Source: Branchiostoma belcheri (taxonomy: Eukaryota; Chordata; Leptocardii; Amphioxiformes; Branchiostomatidae). Taken from it: 64,000 nucleotides of DNA. The position numbers and the translations under genes are program-made. Position 1 is the stretch's first letter; each line of letters starts with the position of its first letter. Under the pieces are notes generated by a model that was not told where the DNA came from, did no database searches, and was given only the letters and a program-made list of their open reading frames with translations. Positions 34,901 to 47,300 of the stretch are shown one piece after another. The DNA is taken from NCBI RefSeq assembly GCF_001625305.1, contig NW_017804065.1, forward strand, positions 526,630 through 590,629, in the 5' to 3' direction.

Positions 34901-37900
34901 AACTATGACCCCAGTAGACAGGAGGTGAGAAACCATGTCAACAACCCACAGCAGAGAAGTAACAGGAGCCTACAGCAGCAGCAGTATCATCCAAGTGCAA
35001 TTCCTGGACCTTCACAAACTCCGGGGGGATACCCTCAGAACCGCAGCAAGAGACCATCCCTGGAGAGATTTGGTGGCAGTTTTGATGACGAAACTCTGAC
35101 AGAAACAGGTTCCATTACCACGGTAACCACAGAATCAGCGTTTGATGAGGATGATGTGTTTGTGAGCAGGAGGAGCAGTCGGAAGCGGAGCAGGAAGAGA
35201 CAGCAGGCTGAGCTGGCCCGGCACAGACAGGATGCCCTGTCCCTGGCCTTCTGCTACTTGGACACAAAGAGCCTCTGTGCCTGTTCCATGGTGTGCCGGG
35301 AGTGGACTCTACTCAGTCGACAGCCTGCACTCTGGAGACATGTTCACTTGGAGAGAGCCAGGGTAGGATCCAAGGTTTGTATGAGGCTACCTTTCAAAAA
35401 GAATATTTTGTGTTACTTGATTACTGTTGGGGCTCAAAATTTGCACCTGAAAAGTTTGTTAAAAAATCATGTGCACACCTTGAATCCTGAATTGTAATGA
35501 TTGACTTCTAACTCTGTTGTTGTCCTGCAGTTCCTGCAGACTATTGCTAGGTGGTGCACTGAGCTACAGGTGCTATCACTGCAGAACCTGAGGCCCAGGA
35601 AGAGGAGAGAAGGGGAAAACAAGAAGGACTACTTCCACAAAACCAGGTACTGGACCATGTTTAATTTAAACATCCAAGTCAAGCTTGCTACCAACTGTCT
35701 ACCAACTTTTTTTACACTTTCCCATTCGTCTATTTCACCATCATTGGCCTCCTTCTGTCTAACTAGTCAGTGGGTGTATTTCATGGCCGCATAAGTGCTA
35801 ACATGTACATTTGTACTTTACCTTACAGGGGGAGTTTAGAGCCAGGTCTAGAACGGCTCCTGTCAGCCACCAAACAGAACCTACTCAGCCTCAGGATCAG
35901 CAACTGTGGAAATATCCTCACAGACAGGTCTGTGCACTCTGATGATGCATACTGTATCAACTGGCCATACTTGTCCAAAAATGCATTAACCCATGCCTTG
36001 GCTCCAATTTTATACCAATATCTTTCAGTGATTCATTTATTGATATGTAAAACAAAATTAATCAAGCAACAGGTTAACGTTGTCTTCAGGCTCATTCTCA
36101 GTCACTGATGCTTTCTGAAACCTCTGACCCCTCAGAGAATTTATCCAGTTGCTTGATTTTTGATGCATTACATAATATTCTACCTGGATGTCTGACCTTT
36201 ATCAAGTTGTTGTGGTGTTGTGATAGAGCGCTGTGGTTGGCCAGCTGCCATTCCCGACTACTGAGGGATGTGATGTACAAGAGTGAGTCAGACCCTGTAG
36301 GTCAGGAGGTCATCTGGGCCCTGGGTGCAGGCTGTAGGGAGATCACAGCGCTCAGCCTGGCTCCCATGTTCCCTTGGTACGTCTTAATTTTTACACAATT
36401 TACAATGGGTGTTGGTTATCAATAGCCTGGAATCCATCCATGAACGCTGTGTCTCCGCTCCGTTCCTCCGCTCTGCCTATCAAGGGGTTGCAGAAAAATG
36501 TAGGTATTAACTTCAGAGGCATGTGTTTAGTTATTACACAATTTGAAGCAAACTTTTTGAAAGGAGTATATTAAGGTTAACTTGACTGTAGAAAATGTCA
36601 GTAGTTAGTCTCTCTGCACCTTTTCCTCCTGAGTTATGTAGATGACTTGGTAAGAATCAAGTTCTTGTAGTTAAAAGCATGATTATCATTAGACACAGAC
36701 TGTCTACAACTTCATTAGTCTCCAACCCAGTAAGGCATTTTATGTCATGTTTGTTCTTACCTTACCTTACAGTCAGCAGCCCCAGAGATTTAATGACAGG
36801 TGCCTACAGATGATTGGTCAGTGCTGGCCCATGATGCAGCAGCTCACAGTGGGAGGGGTGGGCATCACTGGGAAGGGACTGTCCACCATTGGTCAGTCAA
36901 AAACATCCATCTGATTAACCAAAGTTTAAGAGTTTTAAAGTGCTAAATCATTGGTGTACAAATAACACTTATGAGATGTACAATGTATAGTAGACATAGC
37001 CTATAGTAGTTCAAATATCTCAAAATTTGTAGCATTGATCCATTTTTAATTTACTACATATCTGCCTTTCACTTTGTGTTATATCATTGTCTTGTATAAA
37101 ATTCCTCTATTCCTGTTATTTCTACTGTAATGTACTGGTTTAGTAATCTCTTATACTACAACCCTTGCCTTAAATTAAAAGTTATCAAAAACAAGAATCA
37201 ACTGAAGCTGCATGAAAATGCCTGATTTTCACTCATTCTATGACAAGGTAAGAAGTATCTGTTCTATGTTGTCCCTACAGCCGGTAACTGCCCAAGATTA
37301 CAAGTCCTGGAGTTAGACCACATGCTGGAGATCACAGAGGCATTTGCAGTGGAGATGTGTCGGAGCGGTCTGAAGGGACTCCGTGTGCTGGAGTTCAGCT
37401 TCACTCCTGTCTCACCTCAGGCTCTCATGCACTTCAACAGTAAGTCAGCAGCAATCTAGTCTCCAGGTAGCTTTAGTCTGCTGGAAATAATAGAAAGGTC
37501 TGCACTTCAACAGTAAGTCAACAGCAGCATCAGCCTTGAATCCAGTCTACAGTTAGCTTTAGTCTGCTAGAAGTAAGGTCTCCACTTCAACAGTAAGTCA
37601 ACAGCAGCATCAGCCTGGAGTCCAGTCTACAGTTAGCTTTAGTCTTCTAGAAGTAAGGTCTCCACTTCAACAGTGAGTATTCAGCAGCAGCATTTAGAGT
37701 TGGAGTGAGGAGAAATGGATAAATTGTCATCATGGCAGCCACATCAATGCCTATGATTTACACAGCCAAGCTCTCTTTTACGATTTAGCATTACATACAT
37801 TCTTGTTTCTATATACACAGCTAGCTCCACCCAGTCATACATTAACCATTGATGGGTTTGATTGACAGGTAGCTGTCCTAACCTGAGGGCCATCAACGTC

Positions 37901-38452
37901 CACATCAGCATCTCCGACTATTTTGAAGATGTGGAGAATGAAGATATACAGGAGCTGTATAAAGATGTTGTTGTCAAGTTGAAGGTATCAACATTGCTGA
38001 AGTTCATTCCTTTATACACAATGGGGCCATTTTCCTTTTCTGATGTCCTGCTCTATTGAGTCAGAAATGTTTGTACAAAAATAAATGTACAAGTTTCAAT
38101 CACAGTATATTAGGTTTTTCTTCAACACTAGTTTATCCATAATCACAAATTACAGAGACTACTATCATTTATAGGCTTGCATAAATGTATCTAGGTGTAT
38201 GATTTACATGATACATGTTAATGGAAAGTTTGGCTGATGTTTTGGGGGTTAATAGAATATTGTTTGCACTAATTTCTTAATTTTATATTTCTATGCAAAT
38301 TGATGAGAAATGTAAGATGTCGGGATTATATGTACGGTGGAGGTACAAATGAAACACCTGATTTAAAAATAATCATTAATTTTTCTCCTTTCCAGCAACT
38401 GAAGAAGAGGCCAGGTTTTGCTGGCCTACTGCACATCAAATCAGACTACTAG
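22913..38452 (+). CDS. FBXO41: FBXO41-like F-box protein (11 coding exons, complete)
   Basis: Coding exons: 22913-23757, 33076-33289, 33567-33679, 34024-35374, 35531-35646, 35829-35927, 36227-36376, 36773-36891, 37281-37439, 37869-37984, 38396-38452. Phases are consistent and give 1112 residues. The protein has an N-terminal zinc-finger-like motif (Cys12, Cys15, His30, Cys34) and coiled coils at about 205-280 and 285-330. A long disordered Ser/Pro/Asn-rich linker spans about 390-785. An F-box (LAFCYLDTKSLCACSMVCREW) lies near 795-840, followed by leucine-rich-repeat-like segments (LWLASCHSRL, VIWALGAGCREI, NCPRLQVLELDHM). It ends in KKRPGFAGLLHIKSDY. This order and these sequences match vertebrate FBXO41, a neuronal SCF substrate adaptor. 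SCF adaptor function is inferred from the F-box. The second intron of the transcript (23758-33075) is unusually long. Confidence 0.93.
25289..25330. repeat. near-perfect palindrome, 20-bp arms
   Basis: The arm ACATTTGGAAGACACCACTT and its exact reverse complement are separated by only AA. Such a hairpin can extrude as a cruciform. It may be a small foldback insertion. Confidence 0.8.
28844..29321 (+). mobile_element. TTAA-type MITE, copy 1
   Basis: A 478-bp element with 13-bp terminal inverted repeats GGTCTCATTCATG. It is almost identical to copy 2 at 30927-31403 and in the same orientation. The right flank is TTAA and the left flank is TTAC, so one target-site base has changed. TTAA duplication is typical of piggyBac-group transposons. 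There is no transposase frame. Confidence 0.75.
30247..30266. other. assembly gap (20 N)
   Basis: Twenty unknown bases, probably a fixed-length placeholder, lying between the two near-identical MITE copies. The true distance between the copies is therefore unknown. Confidence 0.95.
30927..31403 (+). mobile_element. TTAA-type MITE, copy 2
   Basis: A 477-bp element flanked by intact TTAA at 30923-30926 and 31404-31407. The only difference from copy 1 that I noticed is one base in an A-run, so the two are recent copies or a recent duplication. Confidence 0.8.
37430..37678 (+). repeat. tandem duplication of an FBXO41 exon-intron junction
   Basis: The last 10 bases of the exon ending at 37439, its donor and about 65 bp of intron are repeated. 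CACTTCAACAGT(A/G)AGT occurs at 37430, 37503, 37583 and 37663, with spacings of 73, 80 and 80 bp. Four donor-like sites therefore stand in series; the first gives the family-consistent protein. Confidence 0.85.
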
Positions 38453-40026
38453 CTATAGTAACAAGACTGAAAGAAAAGCCCTTCCTGAAGACTTCAAACA
38501 TATACACAAACTACCTTTCTTCTACATGTACTTGTCAAACTCACTAATTTTCTGTAACAAGAAATTTAATTTGACTTAGACCTTGATGTCATATATCATG
38601 TATTGTAGGACTTCATATTATCTCTGGCCAATGTCATACAGAGTAAATGTTTGTTCACCAAGAATTCTGATTAATTACTTCTTGTTGTAGTCTTCAATTC
38701 TGTTTTACATGTATGTCAGTATCATAATATTATATGTTAACAGTTTTATAAGAGACCAGTGTCTCTAAGGTGAATGTTGTATCCTATGAAAAGGTTTCTA
38801 ATTACCTTCTTAACTTATATCTACAATGTATAGAGGCTGCAGGCAGTCAGCATAGATTTCCTCAGTATTTATTTTGTCAGTGTCTATTTTTATTATGTCA
38901 GTGACTGTTTTTAAGTAAGAGAGATTTGGATCATCAAATGTTTTCTTGTGACAGTATTTAATGAACAGTGAAATTATATGCCTACAGTAACTAAAATACA
39001 GTGATGCATACAAATTTATCTACTATTCTGTAACAAATGTAAAATTAATGTGGGCTGGCCAGACCTGTTTCTATGTACTTACATGTATTAAGCCAAGGAA
39101 TTGTACAATGTCAAAAAATAACTTTAAGTGGTAAAACATTATCATACTGTTTTGTCACCCCTCCAAGCTTGAAATTTTGTGTCCAAAGACAATGGAAGGT
39201 AGTGCCTTTTCTACAACTTTCACTCGAATTGTACCTTTACTAGTCTAAGAGAATTTGTAAAACTTACCCAAACATGTTTTAGGAAAGGCAACACAACTAA
39301 AGACAATTTTGATAAAGTAGTTTTGTACAGTACAAAAATGCAGGTCTAATACTGAATACATTTTAGAGGACACTGTGATCCCTGTTGAATTTGTATATAA
39401 TTCCAATTTAATACCAATGAACCAATGGTATGTGTTTGTATATGGCAGAAATCTACACACGTCTGAAAAATTCAATGTAACATTATGGAAATTTCATGGC
39501 AGCAAAGTAAGAGAAGCAATTATTGTAACAAATAATGTTAATGACATTGAAGAATGTACATATAACAGTACAGTTACATGTAGTAACATTCTCAGTAAGA
39601 ACAATTAGCAGACTGGTGCATTTTCAGTACAGGGAATTTCTACTTTCTAAGTTAAGAGTATGATTTTGTACTAGTATGCCCTATACATGTACTATAGTCT
39701 AGATGGACTTCACCAAATGACAAATGTCATAACTTTAAATGTTCTGCAATGAATTCTGTCAGAGAAACAAACACTGAAGTCAAATGATATCAATTACTTT
39801 TTGTCTGTACTTTCCCTCTAAATTATCGTTTTAATTTAGTATACCAGAACTTGCTTCTTGGTAAGGTTTTTGTCTTTCTGCTCATTATTTAACAATAGCC
39901 ACAGGAGCAGTATTACAATAACATTGATACAGGAAATTTCCTTCTCCATTTTTCTCCCTCCAAAACGTCTGACAGTTTTCTTGTTTTCCTACCTGTGAAA
40001 GGAACAACAGCTACAGCAGTATGCTC
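38453..40026. other. 3' UTRs and intergenic stretch between convergent genes
   Basis: AT-rich sequence between the FBXO41 stop codon and the stop codon of the minus-strand TerD gene. Two short frames near 38810-39013 and 39375-39608 look like chance. No other feature was recognised. Confidence 0.5.
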
Positions 40027-42802
40027 TTACACACCCTCTTGAATCAGCTTGCGAATGGTAGCTTGCAAAGGGCCATAGTCCACTGCATTTCCTTGTGACA
40101 ACTTTCCCAAACTGTCTATTTTCCACACCCCAGTTTTACGAGAGACAGAGCACATCACAATGGCCTGGGAATAGGCAGCATGGCTCATCTCGTCACTGCA
40201 CAACTGCTTATTCTTATTGGAGGCTTCAAAGAACTTAAGGCTGGGGTTGGGGTACTTGGAAATGTTTGGGGAGGCCCAAGCACTTAGGGTGAAGAACATG
40301 TGAGTGACATTTGAGGGTATTTCTTTGAGTTTAACATTAATAGTGTGATGGCCTTTCCTTTTATAGTCATCCATAACATCTCCAGAGTGACGGACAACAC
40401 CACTGTGGTAGGATCTGTGTCTGTAATCTACAACAGCCACAAATGATGTACCACTGAAAATTAAGCATGAGGCATCCAAGAAGTCACACCCATGACTTGG
40501 ATATCCCCAGAACAGATCAAAGATGACATGGTTGAAATGATCAGGGATGGCATACAGCATGATGATCAGGTGGATGGTGCTGTGTGGCTGTACTCCATAG
40601 TCACCCATGGTGGCTAGTTTTCCACTGCCCATGTAGGTCTGTAGTAAAACATTGAATGTACAGAATTCATGCATATAATACCAAAATTTGATTTGTAACT
40701 GCATAATAAAACAACTTGATGATTCAATCATACCTAGTTATGAATATAAAATTGCAATGTCTTAGTTTACAAATCCGTCCATTATGCAAAACTTGTATGC
40801 TATGATAAGGAAGAAGCTCATTGAACAGTGTATATAATAAAAAGAGTTGCCATGAAACATGAGGAAGATACAACGGCAACAATATAGATATTTGACAACA
40901 AAATTTCAACAAACATTTGCAGTCTTGTTTGTGTACCTTCAACTCCTCTTCATTGTAAATGAGCCGCTGCTTCTCCTCAGCATGTTTCAGCTTCTGCTGG
41001 ATTCCCAGTTTTATCTGATGAATTGTTGTTGAAGGACTGTAGGACAGGCTGATGCTCTCTCCATTCATCATCGCCACAGAGATGGCCTGTGGTCCTCCTG
41101 ATGCTCCAGCTGCAGCCTGGAAAACAGATTTAATAGATTCTGAAACATATTACATTTAAGGAAACCCTCTGAAGTATTAGTATTACATAGACTTCATGCA
41201 AATATTTCACCCAGGAAAGTTCCATGATGTCACAGTAGTGTGAGAGCTGAATTTTTTTTTATGTTAAACTTGAGGTCAAAGGACTTAATTAGCATAGTAT
41301 TAATTGTCTAAAGATACCATCTCAAAGGTTATGGTTACCCAAATAAGCTCTGGCATGTGTGGTGAGATTTTACATGTAGGTATTCCAATCTTAGTCAAAA
41401 CAGACCAAGGTACAAATGTATGATATCAATATTTATATTGTCTCTGATGTTTCTTCTCCTTCGCCTCCTGCCACACAGTCAGAGGGATTCAACTCCGCCA
41501 TGATCATTCAGCCAAATGACTTGAAATTTGGCATGAAGGTAGAGTGGGCCAATACCCCCAGGTGTTTTTTTTCATTTTTTTGATACATGCCTTTGAAAAA
41601 TTTTTATGAACGTTTTTTGGGGCATTTTTCGCCAAAAAATGGATTTTTGGATCCTGAGCCCTGGTTTTACAACCAAATGATCTGAAATTCGGTATAAGGG
41701 TACCATGAACATGTGTCTACAGAACAACAGTCACATATTTGGCATACACCACTTTCAAATGACTCATTTGGGGGACTTAAATGGCTATTTTCAGCAAAAA
41801 AAGGGCCAAAAGTGCTAAACCCGTTCCATGTTCTATCTAAAGAATGGCATATACCATTTGCCCTTGGCCATGGAACACGTGTTCCATTGCGGGTTACCTG
41901 AGGTCACATTGCACGTAAGTCGTGCGTAATGACCCACACATTCAAGTTTATGTGCCTAAGACCTTCAAAATGTATCAAATCTCATCATTGTTAGTATTTG
42001 CATACCTGTAAGATTAGTAAAGCTTTCGAGATTCAATGTGCTTGTTCTTGCATCTTTGTTCTCAATTACATGGCTACTATATAATTCATTTATTTGAGAA
42101 TCTTTGCCAGTTTTACACTGGGGTAAGTTTGGAATAGTCCACTTTTGCGTGGGAGGGAGATGGACTGAAATATGCTGTATTTGCTCCCAAGCAAATGTCG
42201 GCCTCTCTAGTTGTGACTTAATTTCAATAGGTTCACTCCCAAAAAACCTTTAAATTGGCATGACTGGGAGGGGAAACAAGTTTAAATGTAACCGTTAGGT
42301 ATGAGAGTTTTGAAAACTTTTGTAGTGAAACTTTGTGTGTCTTTCTTGCTTACAGTAGTGTACTCCACAGTAGAGGTACTGGTGTACTCTGCAAACAGAC
42401 GGTTAACTGTTGCCTGGAATTCTTTCAGCCTTGCACAGTCGCCGGGTACCTTCTTTTGGCAGGTTGGGTGAGGGCATTTCTTCTGCTCCTCAACAACTTT
42501 GATCAGACACTGAAAATCGGAACACAACAATTATTTAACATTGATATCAGGAGCCTCTGAAGACCATGAATCCTGGTGTATACCATACCATAGGATTATT
42601 TATAGTAAGTAACACCACAGTAGGAAAAGTAGATCAGCATAAAGACATGCACAAACGAACTTGGCAACTTACAGGTCAAACTAATGTAATGCTATGTACA
42701 CACCCTGAAGCAGTGAAGAGGTGGATGATAACATAAGTCCAGTATTGTGACTGAGGGAAACTCCTTTGACAGCTTCTCTGTCTTACAGCCAAGGCACTTC
42801 AT
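40027..42802 (-). CDS. RING-like zinc finger, ubiquitin-like and TerD domain protein (4 exons, 348 aa)
   Basis: Exons in transcript order: 42802-42704, 42509-42354, 41116-40937, 40638-40027; all junctions are GT-AG in phase 0. Residues 1-55 hold a cross-brace-like pattern C3-x2-C6-x17-C24-x-H26-x4-C31-x2-C34-x10-C45-x4-C50. Residues about 95-178 look like a ubiquitin fold (start AISVAMMNGESISLSYSP, end GDYGVQPHSTIHLIIMLYAIP). Residues about 185-348 match the TerD fold: FLDASCLIFSG, HSGDVMDDYKRKGHHTINVKL, IPSNVTHMFFTLSAW, and a terminal VSRKTGVWKIDSLG segment with an ATIRKLIQ helix. TerD is known from bacterial tellurite/stress (Ter) operons and some eukaryotic stress proteins. RING plus Ubl suggests ubiquitin signalling. 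E3 activity is inference. The usual acidic run after HSGD is replaced by GHHT, so metal binding may differ. Confidence 0.85.
41440..41910. repeat. probable dispersed repeat in a TerD-gene intron
   Basis: Sequence such as AAATGACTTGAAATTTGGCA and its relative near 41676 (AAATGATCTGAAATTCGG) are diverged internal repeats about 165 bp apart. This suggests an old dispersed repeat. It has no coding potential that I trust. Confidence 0.35.
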
Positions 42803-44329
42803 TGTACGTAGTGCGACAGGACTGCTCTGAATTGGCCAAAAATCTGAAAGAAAAAGTTATGAAACTGTTAGTAACATCATAAAGTGACCAGAAAATTGTA
42901 AACAGGTTTGGAAACAAGATTGCCTGGAAAGATAAAGCCTCCTGAGGTACATCATGTATAAGTAAATCTTGTTGGACTACTTGTATTACTAAAAATGAAA
43001 CAAAACTTCTCAGCATATAGTAGATATCTGCCAGATAGGCTCCCTGTATGTAATCCTAGTGACATCATCAAATTGGAAGGGTCTCTGTCGCGTTCCAATC
43101 CTAAACCATGAACGCTAGCTTCGATGGTATCCCAAGGAGGTTAACCTCCTTGGTATCCCATTCCCTTACCTTCGGATTTGTATGGACTATGCAACAAAAA
43201 GGTGACCACCAAATTTTGTGGTATAACGTTAAGTACTGCTCTGTGTCGACACAAACAAATAGCGGACTTTGGACGTCTGATAAAGATTTTTGCTGCGTAT
43301 GTAGTCAAGAAGTTTCGTACGAAACCATTACACTATTCCTCTGGAATTCCCAGGTCGCGTCGGTCATTATCCCGTGCTACTATTGGTCCACGTGGCGGTT
43401 CCCCGGGCGACAAGTTTCGGTACGTCACTTGACTGACAGTCTGATGATATTGAAAGGGGTGAAAAGCTAGTTGGAAAGAGAGGGAGGCATTTTTCAGTCT
43501 CGGTAGCGCCTTCATCAGGGCGGCCCGAATGTCGCGCCCAGACTGCAGGGAGACCGGGCATTTTCTTTCTATAAACCAGATCCGGAGTTAACGTTACAGT
43601 GTCTTATAGTAGCATTGAGGACTTGAGCTATAGTGTCTGGCAAAGCTGTGTGGTAAAGCTGGCATCGATGTTGACTGAACCGGGTCCGCTGTGCTAAAAT
43701 CGCGGGAGTGAGCGATCCACCTTCAGCGGTTTTGAAAGTAAGTGGGGCGTAAATATGAATCCTAATGGCGTTTTAAACCATGTAACATCTCTGTTAATAG
43801 CCAAGAATGTGCGATACATGTAACGTTAAGTTATTGTACTTACGATTGTCGGATCGGGGCCGCCAGATTTGGCAGTCTAGAACAAACCGAGTCGTTCCAT
43901 CTGTTATGAGTTACAGCAGGCGGGTGGTCCTCCAGGGACTATTTTGGCGCGAAACTTTTGGCCACGTGGGCCAAAATCAGCATAAGTTGCATGCAGCCTG
44001 TTGTTGTCAAGACATACAGTTCTTTCCGTCGGCTTTGCACCAAAATTACGAGTTTGACGATGATGGACGACGTCACTAATTATGACCCCTTGACGCCAAC
44101 AGTTACAGTAAATGTGTAGTACTAACTGTAGGTCTCATCCACTGTTTGAAAGTGAAGCTTGCCTGTATTATGTATTATCATTTTTAACATGATACGGTAG
44201 TCCCTACAACGCGGGTTCAAAAAGGGGTGCCGGTGGATCATTGGTCTGTGGAGTTTGGCCACCGTAGATAATGTTGCTGATGTTCCTGTTTTCTCCAGAT
44301 CCAGCCCTGGGGGCCTGATCATATGAGTC
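42803..44329. promoter_or_regulatory. divergent regulatory region between the TerD gene and the RNF213-like gene
   Basis: The start codons of the two genes lie 1.5 kb apart on opposite strands. A donor (TTTGAAA, then GTAAGTGG) at 43738 and an acceptor (TTTTCTCCAG) ending at 44298 suggest a non-coding first exon of the RNF213-like gene near 43700. The TerD gene also has a plausible acceptor about 23 bp upstream of its ATG. A 22-bp perfect palindrome lies at 43132-43153. I cannot identify transcription factor sites with confidence. Confidence 0.5.
43132..43153. repeat. 22-bp perfect palindrome
   Basis: CCAAGGAGG, TTAA, CCTCCTTGG reads the same on both strands. It lies in the divergent region between two genes. 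It may be a symmetric binding site or a small foldback insertion; a related TTTAACCTCCTTGGTA occurs at about 51300, which favours a repeat. Confidence 0.7.
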
Positions 44330-47300
44330 ATGGCTGACAAACAACCTTTGCTACCCAGCGATGCGGAATGTGATCAGGTGAGTAAAAGTCCAGGATGTGA
44401 AACTAGCTGCTGAGTCATGTATTGATGGTGTTGATGTTTGTAGTTTGGCACCATGTCAAGTGTCACATGCTATTATCATATATCAATGGTCAAGTGTCAC
44501 ATGCTATTATCATATATCAATGGTCAAGTGTCACATGCTATTATCATATATCAATGGTCAAGTGTCACATGCTATTATCATATATCAATGGTCAAGTGTC
44601 ACATGCTATTATCATATATCAATGGTCAAGTGTCACATGCTATTATCATATATCAATGGTCAAGTGTCACATGCTATTATCATATATCAATGGTAAGCCA
44701 TTTAAGGTGTTACTTAAAGTTAAATGGTATTGCAGACTGCAACATATTCTTAACATCTAAATGTCAGAAAAATAATAAAATCATTGCTATTGCTTTTCTT
44801 TAGAATGAAACATTACACATCCATGTAGCTTTTGCTGACAATATTTTTTAAATGGTGCACCTAAAATATTTTTTGTGCACCCACTTTATTAGGTTGGGTG
44901 CACCAGTGCACCTATTCCCAAAAATGAATTTTGAGCCCTGCTTACGAGATGCCAGTTTGCCCAGCGCGCAAGTTGTCACTTTTTCTTCCTACAGAGTGTC
45001 ACCTTTCTAAAGTTTTAATACAGCAGCCCGAATGATTTCTTCTGAAGTAAACTGTGTCCCACCTTGTCATCAAATTTGTGCAAGGCGCCCTGTTATTAGA
45101 AGTCGGATGTGATCTTGTGATTGTTTTACTTGTTCTATTTGGGTCAAATTGTCCTTTATGACACAACATAGGACCACCTATGATGATTTTTCACCACTTG
45201 TATCATGCTTCCATGACATTACGGCATCATAACCAATATGAAATTGTGACTAATCTCTTCTGACTTCTGCTTGGTCAATGTCACCTTGCTATTATGATGA
45301 TGGGTTTTAGACGGGTTTTAGATGGGTTTTAGTATAAAGTACCAGAGTAAGCTGTTTATTCCTTTGCATGTCAAGTGTAATGGGACTGGCCTCTGACCTT
45401 GACCTTGACCTTTACTGTCGAAACCCTAGTCTGTGGGCAAGCTTGGGGGGAGGGGGCTCCCTACATAGTCCGCCACCAGGGAGCCGACGAAAAGCGAGGT
45501 TCAGTCAGGCTATCGAAACCCCAACCTACCTACCAAATATCATTAGGATAACGCAAGGTTACCAGTTTACGGTCGAATTATGGAAAATTCCATTTTTTGT
45601 GAAAACGCATGGGCAGAACTAAATATTCAACCCATGTGAAGAAACAGTAGTTCGTCGGTTATAGAAGTGTGTGCCGTGTCATTTCTTCCCTGCGTTTTTT
45701 TGTGCCGTGCCAGCTTTTATTTATTTAGTAGTTAACAGTGGAGAATTGCTCTAGGGTGACCAATTAACGGTCACTTGGACCTTTGTCCTTGTAGTGCTCT
45801 ACGTATAAGCGCACATAAACAAACACTTTCTGCAAAAGAATAGCGAAGTGGTCAACAACAAACCCCGGTAAAATGTCAGTGTGTAGCCCAATGTCGCATG
45901 CAGTAGCGCTGTGGTGCTAAATGAGGCTGGACCTGCTTTTTTCCCTCAGTAGAACGTGACATAATGGCCCAAGATGTTCCATAAAACTGTTGCAATAGAT
46001 AACAAGCGTCTATGCCCCTCCAGACACAGCGGAACGTCGTGAAAACCCGAGCAAACTTTTCGCTACGGACGCAGGAAGCCATTTTGGCATTTTTGCATAA
46101 ATTAATGTGCAACAGCGCCACAGTGCGACTTTTATAAACCTTTCTGCAGTTCAAAACGGTGACGTCACCTGATGCGACGATGATGATGATTAAAATGGCG
46201 TTCGAAAAACGCTAGTCGGCGACAACTGTCGCTGTACTTTTTCTCATTTATATCAAGGTGTTTGAAAGTTTCATACCTCACAACACCATGGATCATTGAG
46301 ATAAGAAAGCCAGGTTTGATGCTAGCTATTGTTACAATTTCCTAGCATTCTTGTGATTTTAAAAAAATCGACGAAATGTTGAGTATTGTATTATGTGAAA
46401 AACACAACATGCGTCCAAGTCCATGTTACCTTGCTGTCCCGTCATATCGGAAGATACTCTGCTGTGTCGCTGAATGCAAACTTACTCCCATCCAGTGAAT
46501 AAATAAAAGACACATATAAGGATCATATTCATGTTATTCTTTGTTGCTCACGACCGTTGATTTTTGGCTGGTACACCTCGAAGTGTGGCCGTGTCACTAA
46601 CCTTGCGTTACATCTAATCCAATGCACAGCGAGTTATGACCAGTTAGAAAATAGACAGCCCACATATATGATGTGCCTAACTAGTCCTAACACATGACCT
46701 TCTTGACGAACTAACAACTGAACCCAGCTCTAGCATCTTTAATCTTCTTTGCCATACTACATCATTCTTGGCAGTTGTCACCCCAACCACAAGTAATCAG
46801 TAAGATAGCTCTGCTCAGTAGCTATCCTTGTGTTACACTTGTGGGACAGCAATAGCTTGGTGTCTTGTGACGTGGCAGGCTGGTCTAGCCGTCACGCCCT
46901 GTGCGTGGCAGGCTGGTCTAGCCGTCAGGTCTTGTACGTGGCAAGCTGGTCTAGCTGTCAGGTCTTGTACCTGGCAAGCTGGTCTAGCCGTCAGGTCTTG
47001 TACGTGGCAAGCTGGTCTAGCCGTCAGGTCTTGTACGTGGCAAGCTGGTCTAGCTGTCAGGTCTTGTACGTGGCAAGCTGGTCTAGCTGTCAGGTCTTGT
47101 GCGTGGCAAGCTGGTCTAGCTGTCAGGTCTTGTACGTGGCAGGCTGGTCTAGCCGTCACACCCTGTGCATGGCAGGCTGGTCCAGCAGGTCATTTCCTGA
47201 CACCTTTTTGCTACCATTTCTCAAGAGTTGGTCCTGCTTATGCATTAACAGAAGGACCATTCTGTATGAAATGGACAATTTTTACCTCCATGAAAAATTG

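Noticed and set aside
44456-44693. CRISPR-like array
   Set aside because: Repeats are directly adjacent with no spacers, and the genome is eukaryotic.
44397-44803. Three overlapping 99-116 aa frames
   Set aside because: All are translations of the 34-bp array in its three phases.
45876-46154. 92-aa minus-strand frame considered as a THAP-like zinc finger
   Set aside because: The Cys spacing and the AVPTIF-type core are absent. It lies in an intron of another gene.
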